Source: Rhodeus uyekii (Eukaryota > Chordata > Actinopteri > Cypriniformes > Acheilognathidae). From it: 64,000 nt of DNA. Under the pieces are notes generated by a model. The model was given only the letters and a program-made list of their open reading frames with translations, ran no database searches and was not told the DNA's origin. Where the stretch lies: positions 558,001 to 622,000 of the forward strand of contig JAWRVZ010000057.1 of the NCBI GenBank assembly GCA_037043235.1. Reading direction: 5' to 3'. Both the position numbers and the translations under genes were made by a program. The stretch's first letter is position 1. Every line of letters starts with the position of its first letter. Positions 19,901-30,933 of the stretch are shown piece by piece.

Positions 19901-22314
19901 CGCTGTGCTACTCAGCCTAAAATTATATGTTTTTTGATCAGATTTAAGATCTAATCTTAAAATTTAACACCTAGTGAAAAAAAACAAAAAACAAAACAAT
20001 ACTTAAGACTTTTTAAATGGCCTAAAAATCAGGAGGTTTTCCTGAAGAAAAAAATCTTCCGCAAGAACCAAAGAGGTTTGGAACGACCCATGGGTGAGTA
20101 AATGATGACAGTTTTCATTTTTGGTTGAACTAACCCTTTAAACTCTCTTGTACATGTAAACTCACCTTGTATTCACTCTGGCTGATGAACATGATCAACT
20201 CCACACGTCCGTAGCGGAAAATGGAACGGCGCTCAAACAGGTTGTAAAGCAGCTTCCACAATAAGCTCTTCTCATTCCTGTGCGAGAAGATTCCAACAAC
20301 CTTCACCGGGACATCTGTTTCAAAAATGGAAAGACAGAAATAGCATTTAGAGGTTTTCCTATCCAAAACAAATATATTATGCCTTGCTCGTTTACTCATC
20401 CTTGTGTCATTGGCCATCTTTCCTCCCTGTCCATTTGGCCACATTAAGCTGAACGTCTGGGACACTAACCTGCTGACCAAGGAACCTCAGAGATGGCAAG
20501 GTCAGAGAAGAGCTTCTCCGAGTACATGGCGGGTGGTTTCATGCTGCCTTGCCCAATGGGATCCAGTTTGAAGAAGTCACAATGAACCACATTCAGCTGC
20601 CCGTCCAGTTTGCTCTCCAGGTCCTTTAAGATCAAAGGTTATTTTTAAAATGTATACACTGTTATTGTTATAAAGGTTATTTTAAATATTTATACATCGT
20701 TTTTAAAAATGATACATTGTTTACATTTTAAACTACAAATATTTAAAGAGAGTTAGTGAAATCGGCATATTGCGTGTTCAGACTATATGTAGTGTTTCTT
20801 TACAAATTGGCATTGACAATTACTGGACTGGCAGCAGAATAAAGCGACTTTAATCGTTTTTGCAGTTCCACGTGAATGGGGATTTTGACAATGTGTCTTC
20901 TGTATGCAAAAAAAATGCAAAGATTTTCTCCTCTCCAGTTTTTAGTACATCGTTATTGTGTAAACGTACCCATAAAGTGACAGCAAATGTTAAAAAGACC
21001 TGAAAATTTTCAATAATTTAATTTATATCTTCCTTACAGAATATTCTCCCTCGGTTTGTATGTTTTAATAACTAAATTAAAATAATAAAATAAAGTGAAA
21101 TAAGATTTTGGTCACATACTTTCTAATATAATGATTTGCTAAAGGATCATGTGACACTGAAGACAGGAGTAATGATGCTGAAAATTCAGATTTACATAAT
21201 AGAAATAATTGTATATCAAATTGTAATATTTCAAAATGTAAAAATGTTTTCCTGTATTTTGGATTATATAAAAGCAGCCTTAAGGAGACTTATTTTTAAT
21301 AGTAGTCTTACATTTGATACATACACACAACAATAAAAATAACAGACTGTGATTCAATGAGTGAAAGAAATAAAGATAAAATAAAGTGAAACAAGATCAT
21401 AATCACACACCACTACTTTAGCCTAAATGGTCTGTCATTCTTTTTTTCTTTTATTTTTTGTTACCTTGTAAGGATATATTTTTCAAATAGGTAAATTAGT
21501 TTAGCTCAATAACTTGCAAAACAGTTTTAAAAACCAACATGAAAAATAATCTCTATAAGACTGTGATCCTGTTTGAAAAAATCGTGATGCGATATTTCTG
21601 CCATATAGCCCACCCCCATGTTATTGATCAGGAAATGGGTCCAGTAAAAGCTGACAGTGAGCAGAATGAGATGAGGTTTCAGATGTCTACCTGCAGCCCA
21701 GGAAGAAAGTTAGATTCACTTTCTAGAGCAACAACTCTCTGAGCCCCACGGTTCAGCAAAGCACGTGTCAACACCCCAGGACCTGTGGACAGAGACAAAC
21801 CCCACATGAACACATCTACAAATACAGATGCCACTCAATTAGTAGCTGTGAGACACACACCTGGGTTACACTCAAATAGAACTGCTTTCCCATCATCAAT
21901 ATCTCCAGCGAGATGGTCGGTCACGATTCTTGCGAGGGAAGGGTCTACGATGAACTGTCTCAGATGCTTACAGGCCAGGGCTTTCTGCGTGTTCTCATCC
22001 ACGTCGCCCAAATCTAAAGGGTCGTACCGGCAGAGGGGGCGAAACTGACCCTGCAGAGGCACGGCCACACCGGAGAGATTCCTCTGAACGCCTCCTGAGG
22101 ACGGAGAAATCCGCTCTGGTTTTCCCACCTGAGCCGGGGTCTTCCTTGAGCTGGAGGACAATGAGTCTGGAGAGCAAGTTCTTGCAGATGTGGACAAAAT
22201 CCTGTGTGTAGTCGAAGGCAAAGCGCAGGGTGACGCAGATCTTGATGTTCCACAGAGAGTTCTTAAAGGCAGGACAAGGAACCTACATCCTCCACACGCT
22301 GCCATCATGACCAT
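16748..22314 (-). CDS. tfb2m: Mitochondrial transcription factor B2 (dimethyladenosine transferase 2 family), complete, 8 coding exons
   Basis: Exons: 21861-22314, 21691-21782, 20470-20623, 20166-20314, 18348-18437, 18201-18263, 17051-17202, 16748-16934. All junctions are GT-AG and phases agree (1,0,1,0,0,0,2), giving 446 codons against 396 residues in human; the excess is at the N-terminus. TFB2M joins TFAM and POLRMT at mitochondrial promoters and helps melt DNA. It descends from KsgA/Dim1-type rRNA adenine dimethylases. Visible landmarks: an Arg-rich N-terminus suited to a mitochondrial targeting peptide; motif I LFECNPGPGVLTRALL across exons 1-2; VVALESES; VHCDFFKLDP in exon 3; VPVKVVGIFSHRNEKSLLWK in exon 4; and a C-terminal ...SESWLYEEILE like human KWLYDETLE. 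The catalytic NLPY-type motif of methyltransferases is replaced by VVGIF, as in human. Translation could start at 22314 (MVMM) or the nearby ATGs. It is head-to-head with smyd3. Confidence 0.96.
17051..17202 (-). CDS. tfb2m: tfb2m coding exon 7
   Basis: The 152-nt exon encodes residues 335-384, TSQSENLCLVRITPREDLFN and on to CLAKRKRRLIEQI. It matches human KLYLIQMIPRQNLF and the following Leu-rich helix. The acceptor is CCAACCACAG and the donor ATAAA|GTAAGT, leaving phase 2. Confidence 0.94.
17480..17740 (+). repeat. Dispersed fish repeat (family A)
   Basis: It shares ATTCATCAAAGAATCCTAAA, AAGTATTAAGCAGCACAAAT and AAGGATCATGTGACATTAAA with the copy at 1155-1425 and others. Confidence 0.6.
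17767..18015 (-). mobile_element. Partial pogo/Tigger-like nonautonomous element (family T2)
   Basis: In inverse orientation it matches the right part of the complete element at 32651-33013. Shared blocks include CCGCCATATCGGCAGCC, TCGTGATGCGAGAGAAA, CCCAGGATGCCAGACAAAGA and CACTCAGACAAGACACGTGA. Confidence 0.65.
18201..18263 (-). CDS. tfb2m: tfb2m coding exon 6
   Basis: The 63-nt phase-0 exon encodes residues 314-334, starting EPLSSFLTVTNR (human EPWSSFDIYTRK). Donor GCACT|GTAAGT. It is separated from exon 5 by an 84-bp intron (18264-18347). Confidence 0.9.
18348..18437 (-). CDS. tfb2m: tfb2m coding exon 5
   Basis: The 90-nt phase-0 exon encodes residues 284-313, including LAFSALWQMACDIELLHE, matching human VLSVIWQLACEIKVLH. 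Acceptor CTCTTACAG, donor ATGAG|GTGAGG. Confidence 0.94.
18503..20142. mobile_element. TIR-bearing fish repeat (family B) filling tfb2m intron 4
   Basis: The left end TTTAAAAGGTTAGTTCACCC and the inverse of the right end TTTAAAGGGTTAGTTCAACC are inverted repeats. The right side has the typical GTGAGTAAATGATGACAG. A Tigger-like element is inserted in it (18695-19442). It occupies about 1,640 of the 1,728 bp of the intron. A shorter relative lies at 43159-43383. Confidence 0.7.
18695..19442 (+). mobile_element. Tigger-like nonautonomous element (family T1), copy 1
   Basis: The 748-bp element has ends CAGCAATACTTCGGTTTACG and the inverse of CTCGTAAACCGAGGTATTAC, flanked by TA. Internal blocks (CACTACGTGAACAATAGCGA, GTGATAAAGGGGTTGGAAC) recur in copies 2 and 3. 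The CAGTAATACCTCG-type ends and TA duplication suggest the pogo/Tigger group. No transposase remains. This copy lacks the internal GC-rich tandem array. Confidence 0.75.
20166..20314 (-). CDS. tfb2m: tfb2m coding exon 4
   Basis: The 149-nt exon encodes residues 234-283, DVPVKVVGIFSHRNEKSLLW and on through YGRVELIMFISQSEYK. Acceptor TTTGAAACAG, donor ACAAG|GTGAGT. The human counterpart reads DIPLKVVGMF. Confidence 0.96.
20470..20623 (-). CDS. tfb2m: tfb2m coding exon 3
   Basis: The 154-nt exon encodes residues 183-233, including LDGQLNVVHCDFFKLDP and IGQGSMKPPAMYSEKLF. It closely tracks the human LDGKLRVIHCDFFKLDP and KPPAM segments. It leaves in phase 1 at GCAG|GTTAGT. It lacks a long ORF signal because it is split from its neighbours. 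Confidence 0.95.
20624..21690. other. tfb2m intron 2, AT-rich with family-A repeat
   Basis: No exon was seen. About 21140-21230 holds AAGGATCATGTGACACTGAA and GGAGTAATGATGCTGAAAAT, a fragment of family A. The remainder is AT-rich. Confidence 0.5.
21691..21782 (-). CDS. tfb2m: tfb2m coding exon 2
   Basis: The 92-nt exon encodes residues 152-182, GPGVLTRALLNRGAQRVVAL and on to LPGLQ. Acceptor TCTGTCCACAG, donor CTGCAG|GTAGAC, phase 1 in and 0 out. This is the core of the nucleotide/SAM-binding fold. Confidence 0.95.
21861..22314 (-). CDS. tfb2m: tfb2m coding exon 1
   Basis: The exon encodes residues 1-151 and ends phase 1 at CCCAG|GTGTGT. It holds the putative mitochondrial presequence and ends with the first half of the SAM-pocket motif, LFECNP. 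The upstream TTG codon is not needed as a start. An acceptor-like TGATTTCAG ends at 22327, so a separate 5'UTR exon further upstream is possible. Confidence 0.93.
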
Positions 22315-22329
22315 CAAGCTGGAAGCCTG

Positions 22330-23172
22330 AAATCATAAAACATACAATAAAAGAGTTTTATGTAAACACATTTACTGTGCCTCGTGATGCTTTACTGTAT
22401 TGGGTTAGAACAGTATTATTAACTGCAGTAGATAAAAATACTATAGCTATTTGATACTGCAAGTAAATTTAGCTGAGCTTAACTAGAAAAATATTATTTA
22501 ACCCTGCCTGATATTCAAATAACGATGGGAGGAAACCGTGATATGAATCATTAATATAGCCATTTATCATTTTCTTAACTCAGATCGTATATCATTTAAT
22601 GCACGTATGACTTCGTGTAAACACAGATTATCCGTATCTTTAACCTATAATCCCCCCATCAGCCATAAGATCATTACATCACGGCAAACGTTCTCGTTAA
22701 CTCTCAGGCTCTCGTGCACATGCAAGTTGTTGTTATAGATTTTAACACATGTTTACCCCAATCTAACCTCAACTGCGCGGTTGTTGTCCACAGGATCTAC
22801 ATTAAAGAAGTGCGTGCCCGTGACATTGAGCCCCGCGTGCTGTCGACCCGACGGTTTCGCAACCCTATTGGTGAGGCGCGTGACTGACGTCATGTCGCCG
22901 CGACTTTCCGATATATTACGCGAAGAGAAGTGCGTCAGATTTACGCATTCTGAAATACGTTAATATTTATTTTTGCTATGCGCAGTAAGCATTCCTCTTA
23001 AGATGAGCTGTTTATACACATACAAGCATGATAATAAAAATATCTGGTTTGTAGAGAAATATATATTTTGAGTTTCGGATGTTTTAAGGATTTGCGCAGC
23101 GGCGTGTCAGGTTGACAGGCGTGAACACAAACATAACGCGTGGATACACAGTGTGGGTGATTGTGTTGTGAC
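22330..23172. promoter_or_regulatory. Candidate bidirectional promoter of tfb2m (-) and smyd3 (+)
   Basis: The two start codons diverge with 858 bp between them. The segment from about 22770 to 23170 is CpG-rich (GCGCGG, GGCGCGTGAC, CGCCGCGAC, GCGCAGCGGCG) in contrast to its surroundings. A perfect CRE palindrome TGACGTCA lies at 22885-22892 and an inverted CCAAT (ATTGG) at 22866-22870. No TATA box is obvious. A minus-strand GAG|GTTAGA near 22770 could be the donor of a tfb2m 5'UTR exon. Shared control is inferred from geometry only. Confidence 0.6.
22885..22892. promoter_or_regulatory. CRE/ATF palindrome in the shared promoter
   Basis: TGACGTCA, the full cAMP-response element consensus, lies inside the CpG-rich interval between the two divergent genes and 15 bp from an inverted CCAAT box. 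Binding is not shown. Confidence 0.5.
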
Positions 23173-23336
23173 ATGATGGCTGGGAATATGGAGCGGTTTG
23201 TCAGCGAGGGGAAAGGGAATGGTTTGCGTGCTCTGCGTGAATTCAGACCGGGTGAAGTGATCCATTCATGCGAGCCGTTTGCGTTTTGCGTGGCCAAGGA
23301 TTTCCTGAAAACCACCTGCCAAACTTGTCTCAAGAG
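23173..23336 (+). CDS. smyd3: smyd3 coding exon 1
   Basis: The exon encodes residues 1-54 plus 2 nt, beginning MMAGNMERFVSEGKGNGLRA. It carries the SAM-binding loop and the first two MYND cysteines (TCQTC). The ATG at 23173 or 23176 is the start; the frame upstream begins with TTG and is not needed. Donor CAAGAG|GTACGA. Confidence 0.95.
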
Positions 23337-26300
23337 GTACGAACGCAAGATTTCACGAGCAAGAGGACATTGTTATTAGAGAAAACGATTATAATACTCA
23401 TTACACAGCCACATGATGCTCGGAGGTCATGTCGAGATCTGGTGCATCTGCTGTTTTTAATGCATTAAATACTGATTGCACAGAAGTACAGTGTTTTCAT
23501 GGCTGTGTTTCGTGTTTGTTTTGGGCGATACACCATGGTTATACGTGTTTTCAAACATGCACTATGGCACTTATGTAGTTTTTGGACATGGTACATGATG
23601 CCATGAAAGTGATTTGGGTGCATGAATGTGAATACTATAGTACATACTCTTCATTACCATGGTGTTACATCAGTGATCTTCTGTAGAGACAAAAGTTTTG
23701 AGCTACAGCATGTCTGTATGTATGCTCTTCTTCTGCCATATGATATGTATAAATGTATATGAAATGAAGAGTTTAATTTCACAGCAGCAGCATCATTATC
23801 TGGTGCAGTTTGAAGCATGTCATGTGTGATTGGCCTCTAGGTGGCGCTGCTGCTCTTTCTCTGATGTTGCAGCATCTTCAGTTCGTTTACATGTGCTTTT
23901 GTTGGTCAACTAAATGAGTTTACACCATTAGAGCGATGTTTACACATCTAGGATACAGTAATCCACAGCTTAAAGACTTTACAGTTTTCCCTTTGGATAA
24001 GAAAAATATCCCAGTTTAATATACGCTGTTTACTTTTGGCGAATTCAATGGCTAAATTCGTTCGAGTAGTGCATGTTTTTATTACTTATACTGTACTAGT
24101 TATAAATAAATGCTGGAGAGTGGTATGACATCGTGTATGAGTATGTATATATGAGAGATATTTGCTTTTTTTAATAGTTTAAATAAGTGCTTTTTCTGTA
24201 TGCATAGAATATACTGTACATTTAATAATTTACTTTATTTGAGCTTGATAGTTTGGTAAAGCAGAATTCATACCGAGAGATAATTAACATTATTGTTACA
24301 AATTCAAATATTATATACGTTTTTATGGTTTTAATGCAGTTTTTACACTCATGAGTTTGAGTTGTTTGCACATAAGATTTGAATCAAAGTGATGGATTTG
24401 GAATATTTGTTATTGCATAATGCAAACTTTCATATTTTTTTTTTATATTCAGTATTTGTTTTTAGTATTTAGTTTTTAATCTGGAGTGCACGTGTACTCT
24501 ATTCTGAAAATAGCCTCCATCTCTCTCTTTTTTCTTTAGGGGACATAGATGAGTGCACTGCATCTGTATTGTGTAACATAGTCTAGAGAACGGATATATG
24601 ATCAGTGAAGTTCAACGAAACCTATTACCATGGAGTCAGAACTAATTTACCAGTTTACTCAACTCTGACAGAACAGCCAAGCATTATTCTGCTCCAAATA
24701 CAGACCGAATTCAAATATAAGCCTCGCTTTTCTATGTTGTGCATCAGGAAAATTAGAAGTTTGTTGTCGAGAGAGTGTTTTCATCAGCTTCCCAAATATC
24801 ACTGTCATAAGTCATTTTGTTGAAGGATTCTTCTTGTGATCCAACAAGCTTGTTTGTTGTCATCATTGTTATTCATTTCAGACACGTTCTGTATTTTCAT
24901 TTTCATTGGTGTTGGAAAATTGTGTAGCATGATGCTGTAATGAGATTTCGAGCAGATGCGTTTAATTCACACCAGCTTTACATGCCTGATCATCTCTGAC
25001 ACTTTATTAGAATCTACAAAACAACTACAAATGCTCACGGATGGTGTGTGTGTGTGTGTGGATAAAATCAGTAGACCTCAGCAGAGAGTTCCTAAATGTT
25101 GATATTGTTTCTGTATCCTAGGGGGCTGAGTGAAAATGTGGTATTTGTACAGAATTATTGCTCTCTGGATTCCTTTTTGCTTTATAAGTTGCACTGGCCA
25201 AATGCATATGCTATATGTTCTACAACTGATCCAGAACGCTGCAGCTCATCTGGTTTTCAATGAACCCAAAAGGGCCCACGTCACACCTCTCTTGATCTCT
25301 CTGCACTTCCACTTGCTGCTCGCATCAAATTCAAAGCATTGCCACTTGCTTGCAGAGCTGACACAGGCTCAGCACCTCCTACTTCCACTCTACTACAAAT
25401 CTACACACCTTCCAGAAACTTACGATCGATTAATGAGTGACGCCTCTTGGTTTCATCACAGAGAGGCACAAAATCACTCTCAAGAACATTTTCGTTCACA
25501 GTTCCTTCCTGGTGGAACAATCTCCCTGCTTTCATGAATGCAGAATCCCTTCTAATATTCAAATGACAGCTGAAAACTCACCTTTTCCATGAGCATCTAA
25601 CATAACCTTAAAATCTAACATAAGCTTGTGCTTTAAGAGATTGACAGCCGTAGTGATTATAAAGGGAGAGCTCTTCTCTTGCTTTGATTAGTAGCCATTC
25701 ACAATCAATTCAAGTTGGGTTTTTCATTCTGCTAAATGCACTGCAAAGGGGTGACAACCATATTTAAATGCACGATTTAATTGGAAACTGGCGATTGATC
25801 ATGATAACCAACGGATGAGACGAAATGGTGCTTATGTCTGAAAAAGTGGTTTCCAATTCTGATCAGCACAACAGACCTTTATCACGCAGTTTAACACTTT
25901 ATGACAACTCATTTTTTTATAAAGGCACATGGATGTATTATATACACCAACAAAAAAAAGAATGGCTCATTTATATTGTATATATTTTCAGAAGTGTATG
26001 TCATACCTCTAAAAGAACTGTCTGTCTGTGATGGAGATGTCATTTCTTTGTGTCAGTCTGCGGTTTGACAGACACGAACATCAAATATTTCTTGCAGGTA
26101 ATTTAAGTAGGCCTACTTTTTTATTTATTTTTAAAATAGGTTATGATGATTCTCCCGTGGCATGCACTTGTTTTTTAGCGTCATGTTCTGGAGTTCAAGT
26201 AAACACACATCCTCTAAGGTATCCGTTCTTGCTTTTCTTTCCCTCCTTCTGCTCTCTTTTGTTCATCTATTCCTCGTCGAGGAATTAATTGCCATCTGCT

Positions 26301-29300
26301 TTTTGCCGTTTGGCTGGTCGGGGCGGCCGTTCATCATATTTCAGGTATGTCATTTTCCTGACTCCTGCTCAATGCTTTTCTGAGCGTGACCTTGTGGAGT
26401 GGATCTTTCCACTTGAGAGGGAGGGGAAAAAAGCAGACAAACAGGCTCAGAAGACAGTCATTTCTGGCCGGGGATTAGTGCTTCAGTCCTGCTGATAACC
26501 TGGCTCATCTATAGAGAGCCTTCTGCATGGACTCACCCAGGAGAACACTGTGGATGAAAAGAAACGCCATGGAAACAGAACGTTAATAATCCGCTCAGAA
26601 GAGCTCTGTATTGTAATGCTCCCTTAGTGCGGCTCCGAATAAGCTGAAAGATGCTTGTGCTGTCACAGAGCTCAAAGAATGTATTTCACAGTGTTCTGAA
26701 ATGAGCACTGCAACTCTTTATAGATGATGGTATCAGTTGATAATACTAAGAAATTAATCTATACCATTGAACTAAATGGTTAATATTTATATAATGCACA
26801 CACTGACTAGTGCTCAAAGTTTTTTGCTCACCAAGGCTGCATTTATTTGATCAAACATGTCTCTGATGTTGAGACACTTTGAATGATTGTACATGGGCTG
26901 TTATATTTGTTGGATTAAATGAGACCTGTCTAACCCTAGTGTTCTTTACATACCTAAAATACAATTATCTATCTATAGTATTAAGTAGCGATGCACCGAC
27001 ACTATATTTCTCCACCCTGGCTGATTATTCAGAATTACCGTATTTTCCCGCATATAACCCGCAGACAAAGATAATCCGCACCCTCATATAGCCAGCAGGT
27101 TTTAGGGTTTTGTGTAAAAAATCGATGGTATAACCCAGTGCTTCTCAATTATTTTCTGTCGCGCCCCCCCCTATGAAGAGGTAAAAATTTTGCGCGCCCC
27201 CATTTTGGAACTTTCGCCCTAATGTTTCCATGGCAACGCGTCATGCGTGTCACGTGACATACCGCGGTCACAAAAAGCGCTGTATAATAGATAATTCAAA
27301 ATAGTCACCAACTGGCTGGCTCAACTTGTTGAAACCTAAAATAAATCTTGTGTTTGAAAACGCTGAATTGTTGTGATAAATTACAAGCTCTCAGCACGTC
27401 TTTTTTGGATCAGTGCCAGATATCGCGAGAAAACACGTGTGAATTTAGTGGTTGGTCACGTGACACATATAAACACCGGTGTGATCATACACGTCAAAGG
27501 ATGAGGAGACGGTTATCTGAACTTCATATCTGCTGCTCTTGTTCAGTGCAAGAAAACCCAGGTACCCCAGGGTCACGCGCCCCCAGACCCCCCCCGCCCC
27601 ACTATTTGAGAACCACTGGTATAATAACCCATAGAAAAGCGTGGTATCTATGGGATATATTGAAATATTAAGTGTAAAAAATTTGTGATATAACCCGCAC
27701 CCCCCCTGCGGGGTTTGTAAAATCTGGTATTACCTGCAGGTTAAATGCGGGAAAATACGGTATATCTACTGATATCAATAGTTTGCTTCTCTTATTGAAA
27801 ACTAAACAAATCCTCCCCTAACTAATGCTGTAAACTATACAGGGAACTGTCTCATTACAATAATAATAGAGGTTAACAGCTCAAACTATTATATTCAACT
27901 GCTATTTATTTTCATATTTAATAATTACACTCAAAAGCTGAATGTTTGTATGTTGCACATAAGTAGTCATTTCATAAACGCTTGTTTTCATGTCAAATTT
28001 ATTCAAACAAGCACATATAATTAACAGTAAGTAAGCTCCTCTTTAGTGTTATCGTGCTTGGTTGCTTCAGTAAGCGCACAATGACAAATAACTCACTCAA
28101 ACAGTCTTTAATTCAGTAATCCCATGCAGGAGAGTATGGGGAGCAAAGGCCGAAAAAGGACTTAAATACACAAAGGAGCTAATGAGTTAATTAATAGGAC
28201 AATAGGTGAACGGGATCATTAACCAAGGGAACAAACTGACACATACATAGAAACTAGGTCAAGTTAATGTGAAAGGGAACAGAAACAGAACCAATCCTGA
28301 TTATAGCTTACATATGAACTTTGAACATTGGAAAACTTTCTTGATGTAAATGCAAGGTTGTTCACAAGCCGTTTTATTGACATCTTTCTACAGCAATTAC
28401 ATGAGACGTGATGCATGTTGTCACTTGTTCTTTGTCTTTCAACATACCTTCTGATATTCATGCATGTTTGTTTTGTGCTATAACTTGTAGTAAGGTGGAG
28501 GAAAAGACTTGCGCTCTGCACTGGCGCTTGAATTGAGGTGCTACAGTGATCTGTTACTTCACATTTCAGTGACGAAACTGACAAACTTTGAAAGCTGAAT
28601 CATTGTTTCTTATCAGAAATAAGTTATTTGGAGTTTTTGGATGGGAGGAATAATGTTTGGTCTCAGAAATAACAGAACCTGGCAACCCAAGCTGGAGCTA
28701 TGGGTGATTCATAGAGTCTGTTAAAATCACAATTATTAATTTTTTCATGTACTATTGTTGTTAACTTTGGCATTTTTTTCACACAGTGTTGCTTGCAGTC
28801 TGACATGTCGCGTGTAGCTTTTCACTGGATGCAAACTAATGCACCTCTTGATGGAAATACATATTGTGGTGTTATTTCCATCAAGTGGCGCATCAGTTTT
28901 TGGTGTAGATCTTATATGACAAGAGTTCGTCATTCTGTAAAGTCACTCCAGCACATCCCAAAAACCTTCAATGCATTTAAGGTCTGAACTCAGAGGTGTG
29001 AATTCATGTGTGAAAATTATTCTTCATACTCCCTTCCAAATATTCTTTCAGTTTGAGCCTGATGATTCTTGACATTATCATCCTGGAATATTTCTTCCTA
29101 TGTGGTTGTTTAAGAAATGGAAATCTACACACCATCAATTAGTCTAAGAAGAACTGTTGCAAACATATAACATGCGGTAAACATAATAATAATTGCAATA
29201 ATGATCCAATCCATTTTTGGCCAGGAAGTTACGAATATTAAATATTTGTGAGAATTGGCAAGGGAATTGGAAGACTGATTAGAACTTGAATCTCCCACAT

Positions 29301-30900
29301 GAGCACACAGGGCTCGTTTTGTGCATGTGCTGCTTACTACTAGGCCACGGCTCTAGCAGGGCTGATGCATGTTGGAATGACACGAATGGGTTAATGTAAA
29401 ATATGAATCAATATTGGCCATAGTCCTGACAATTGTCTTGAGAGTCCTTTAGAAGGCATGACATTGATGTTGCGTTGTAGCATTGTCTATTCCTAACCAT
29501 GATGGATGAAACTGGTGTTTTATGCTATTCTGTTAAAAGCAATGCAACAGATGCTGTCTCCTGGGCTTAATTTAGGAGTAATGAGGTCCATGATACAGCG
29601 TACAGGGAGTATTTTCTTTTGCATTAAGATGAATATTGCTAACAATGTATACCGCAAAGGTTAATATGGTGTACCTGCTATGGAAGATGAATTAATTTCT
29701 CAGGAATAAGATGCATTGCTTTAGTAAAAACTTGTGCATGATCCCCTGTTAATGGGCTTTCAGTGCAAAATAATTAAGCTATGTTTTCCACTGTTACTCT
29801 TGTAGCATGTCGTATCCTTCAACAGCATGTTGAGACAATTACACCCTGGTGATGAAATGCAATATCTCTTGACCTTGGTTAAAGGCAAAGTAAAGCATGA
29901 CTGCTTCCCTACTGAACTACTCATTTTCAATTACAGGAGCCATGCTGAAATCTCATCTGCAGTCACATTTAGCTGTGAAACCATGTGTTTTGTCGATATT
30001 CACATTCATTTTTCTAAGCACTAGAGGACATATAATAATACATTTCTTTGCATGGTAACAATTTTATCAGCTTTATAAAGTTTTTCATTTCATTACTTAA
30101 TTGACAGCAGCAGCAGAAACAACAATAATAATATATCTAATATATTTTTTAATAATATATGTTTAGTTTTATTTTTTATATTTTTAGTTTTTTTTTCATG
30201 GACTTACATGGCTTAGAATATTTGTAAAATAATAATTATTAATAATAATAATAATTAACGGTAATTATCAATTATTTTTGTTGTTGTTATTTATTATTAT
30301 TAATTAACATTTTAAAGCAGTACATACATTATATATATATATAGTAATACCTCGGTTTACGAGTTTTCGTTCCAAGAGCGAGCTAGTAAACCAAAATGCT
30401 CATACACAAAAACAAGTTTCCCCATAAGAATGCACTAAAAGTCAATTAATTCGTTCCACACGACCATAAATGCCCATTTTAAATATTTTTTTGGTTTTAC
30501 CCTATTAATTACAGTTAAAATTATAACCATTAAGATCTCATATAAATACTAATTAATAATTGACGATTAAACTATAAAAATACTTGACAATTTACTGTAA
30601 TGCACTTCAGATTTGAGCAGTCTGCATGGATTCAAAGTGCAAATGAGTGAATTTATTATAATAGTGTAGAAAACAAATGAAGTGATAATCCAGAGGTGTA
30701 TCACACATGGGAGCCGCGGCCGCGAACAAACGCGCGCTGGAGCTGCGGGCGCGAATGAACGCGTACTGGAGCCGCGGGCGCGAATGAACGGGCGCTGGAG
30801 CCGTGAATGAATGCACACTGGAGCCGCGAACGAAGGACTGGACGAGAGAAGAGTGGAGAGAAGTGAACTAAATAGGCAGATGATATGAGAACGAGGTGTG

Positions 30901-30933
<33 letters not shown>

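Noticed and set aside
25130..25537. 135-codon frame taken as a host gene
   Set aside because: Its LQLIQNAAAHLVFN signature is a LINE reverse-transcriptase C-terminus, and the frame breaks after it.
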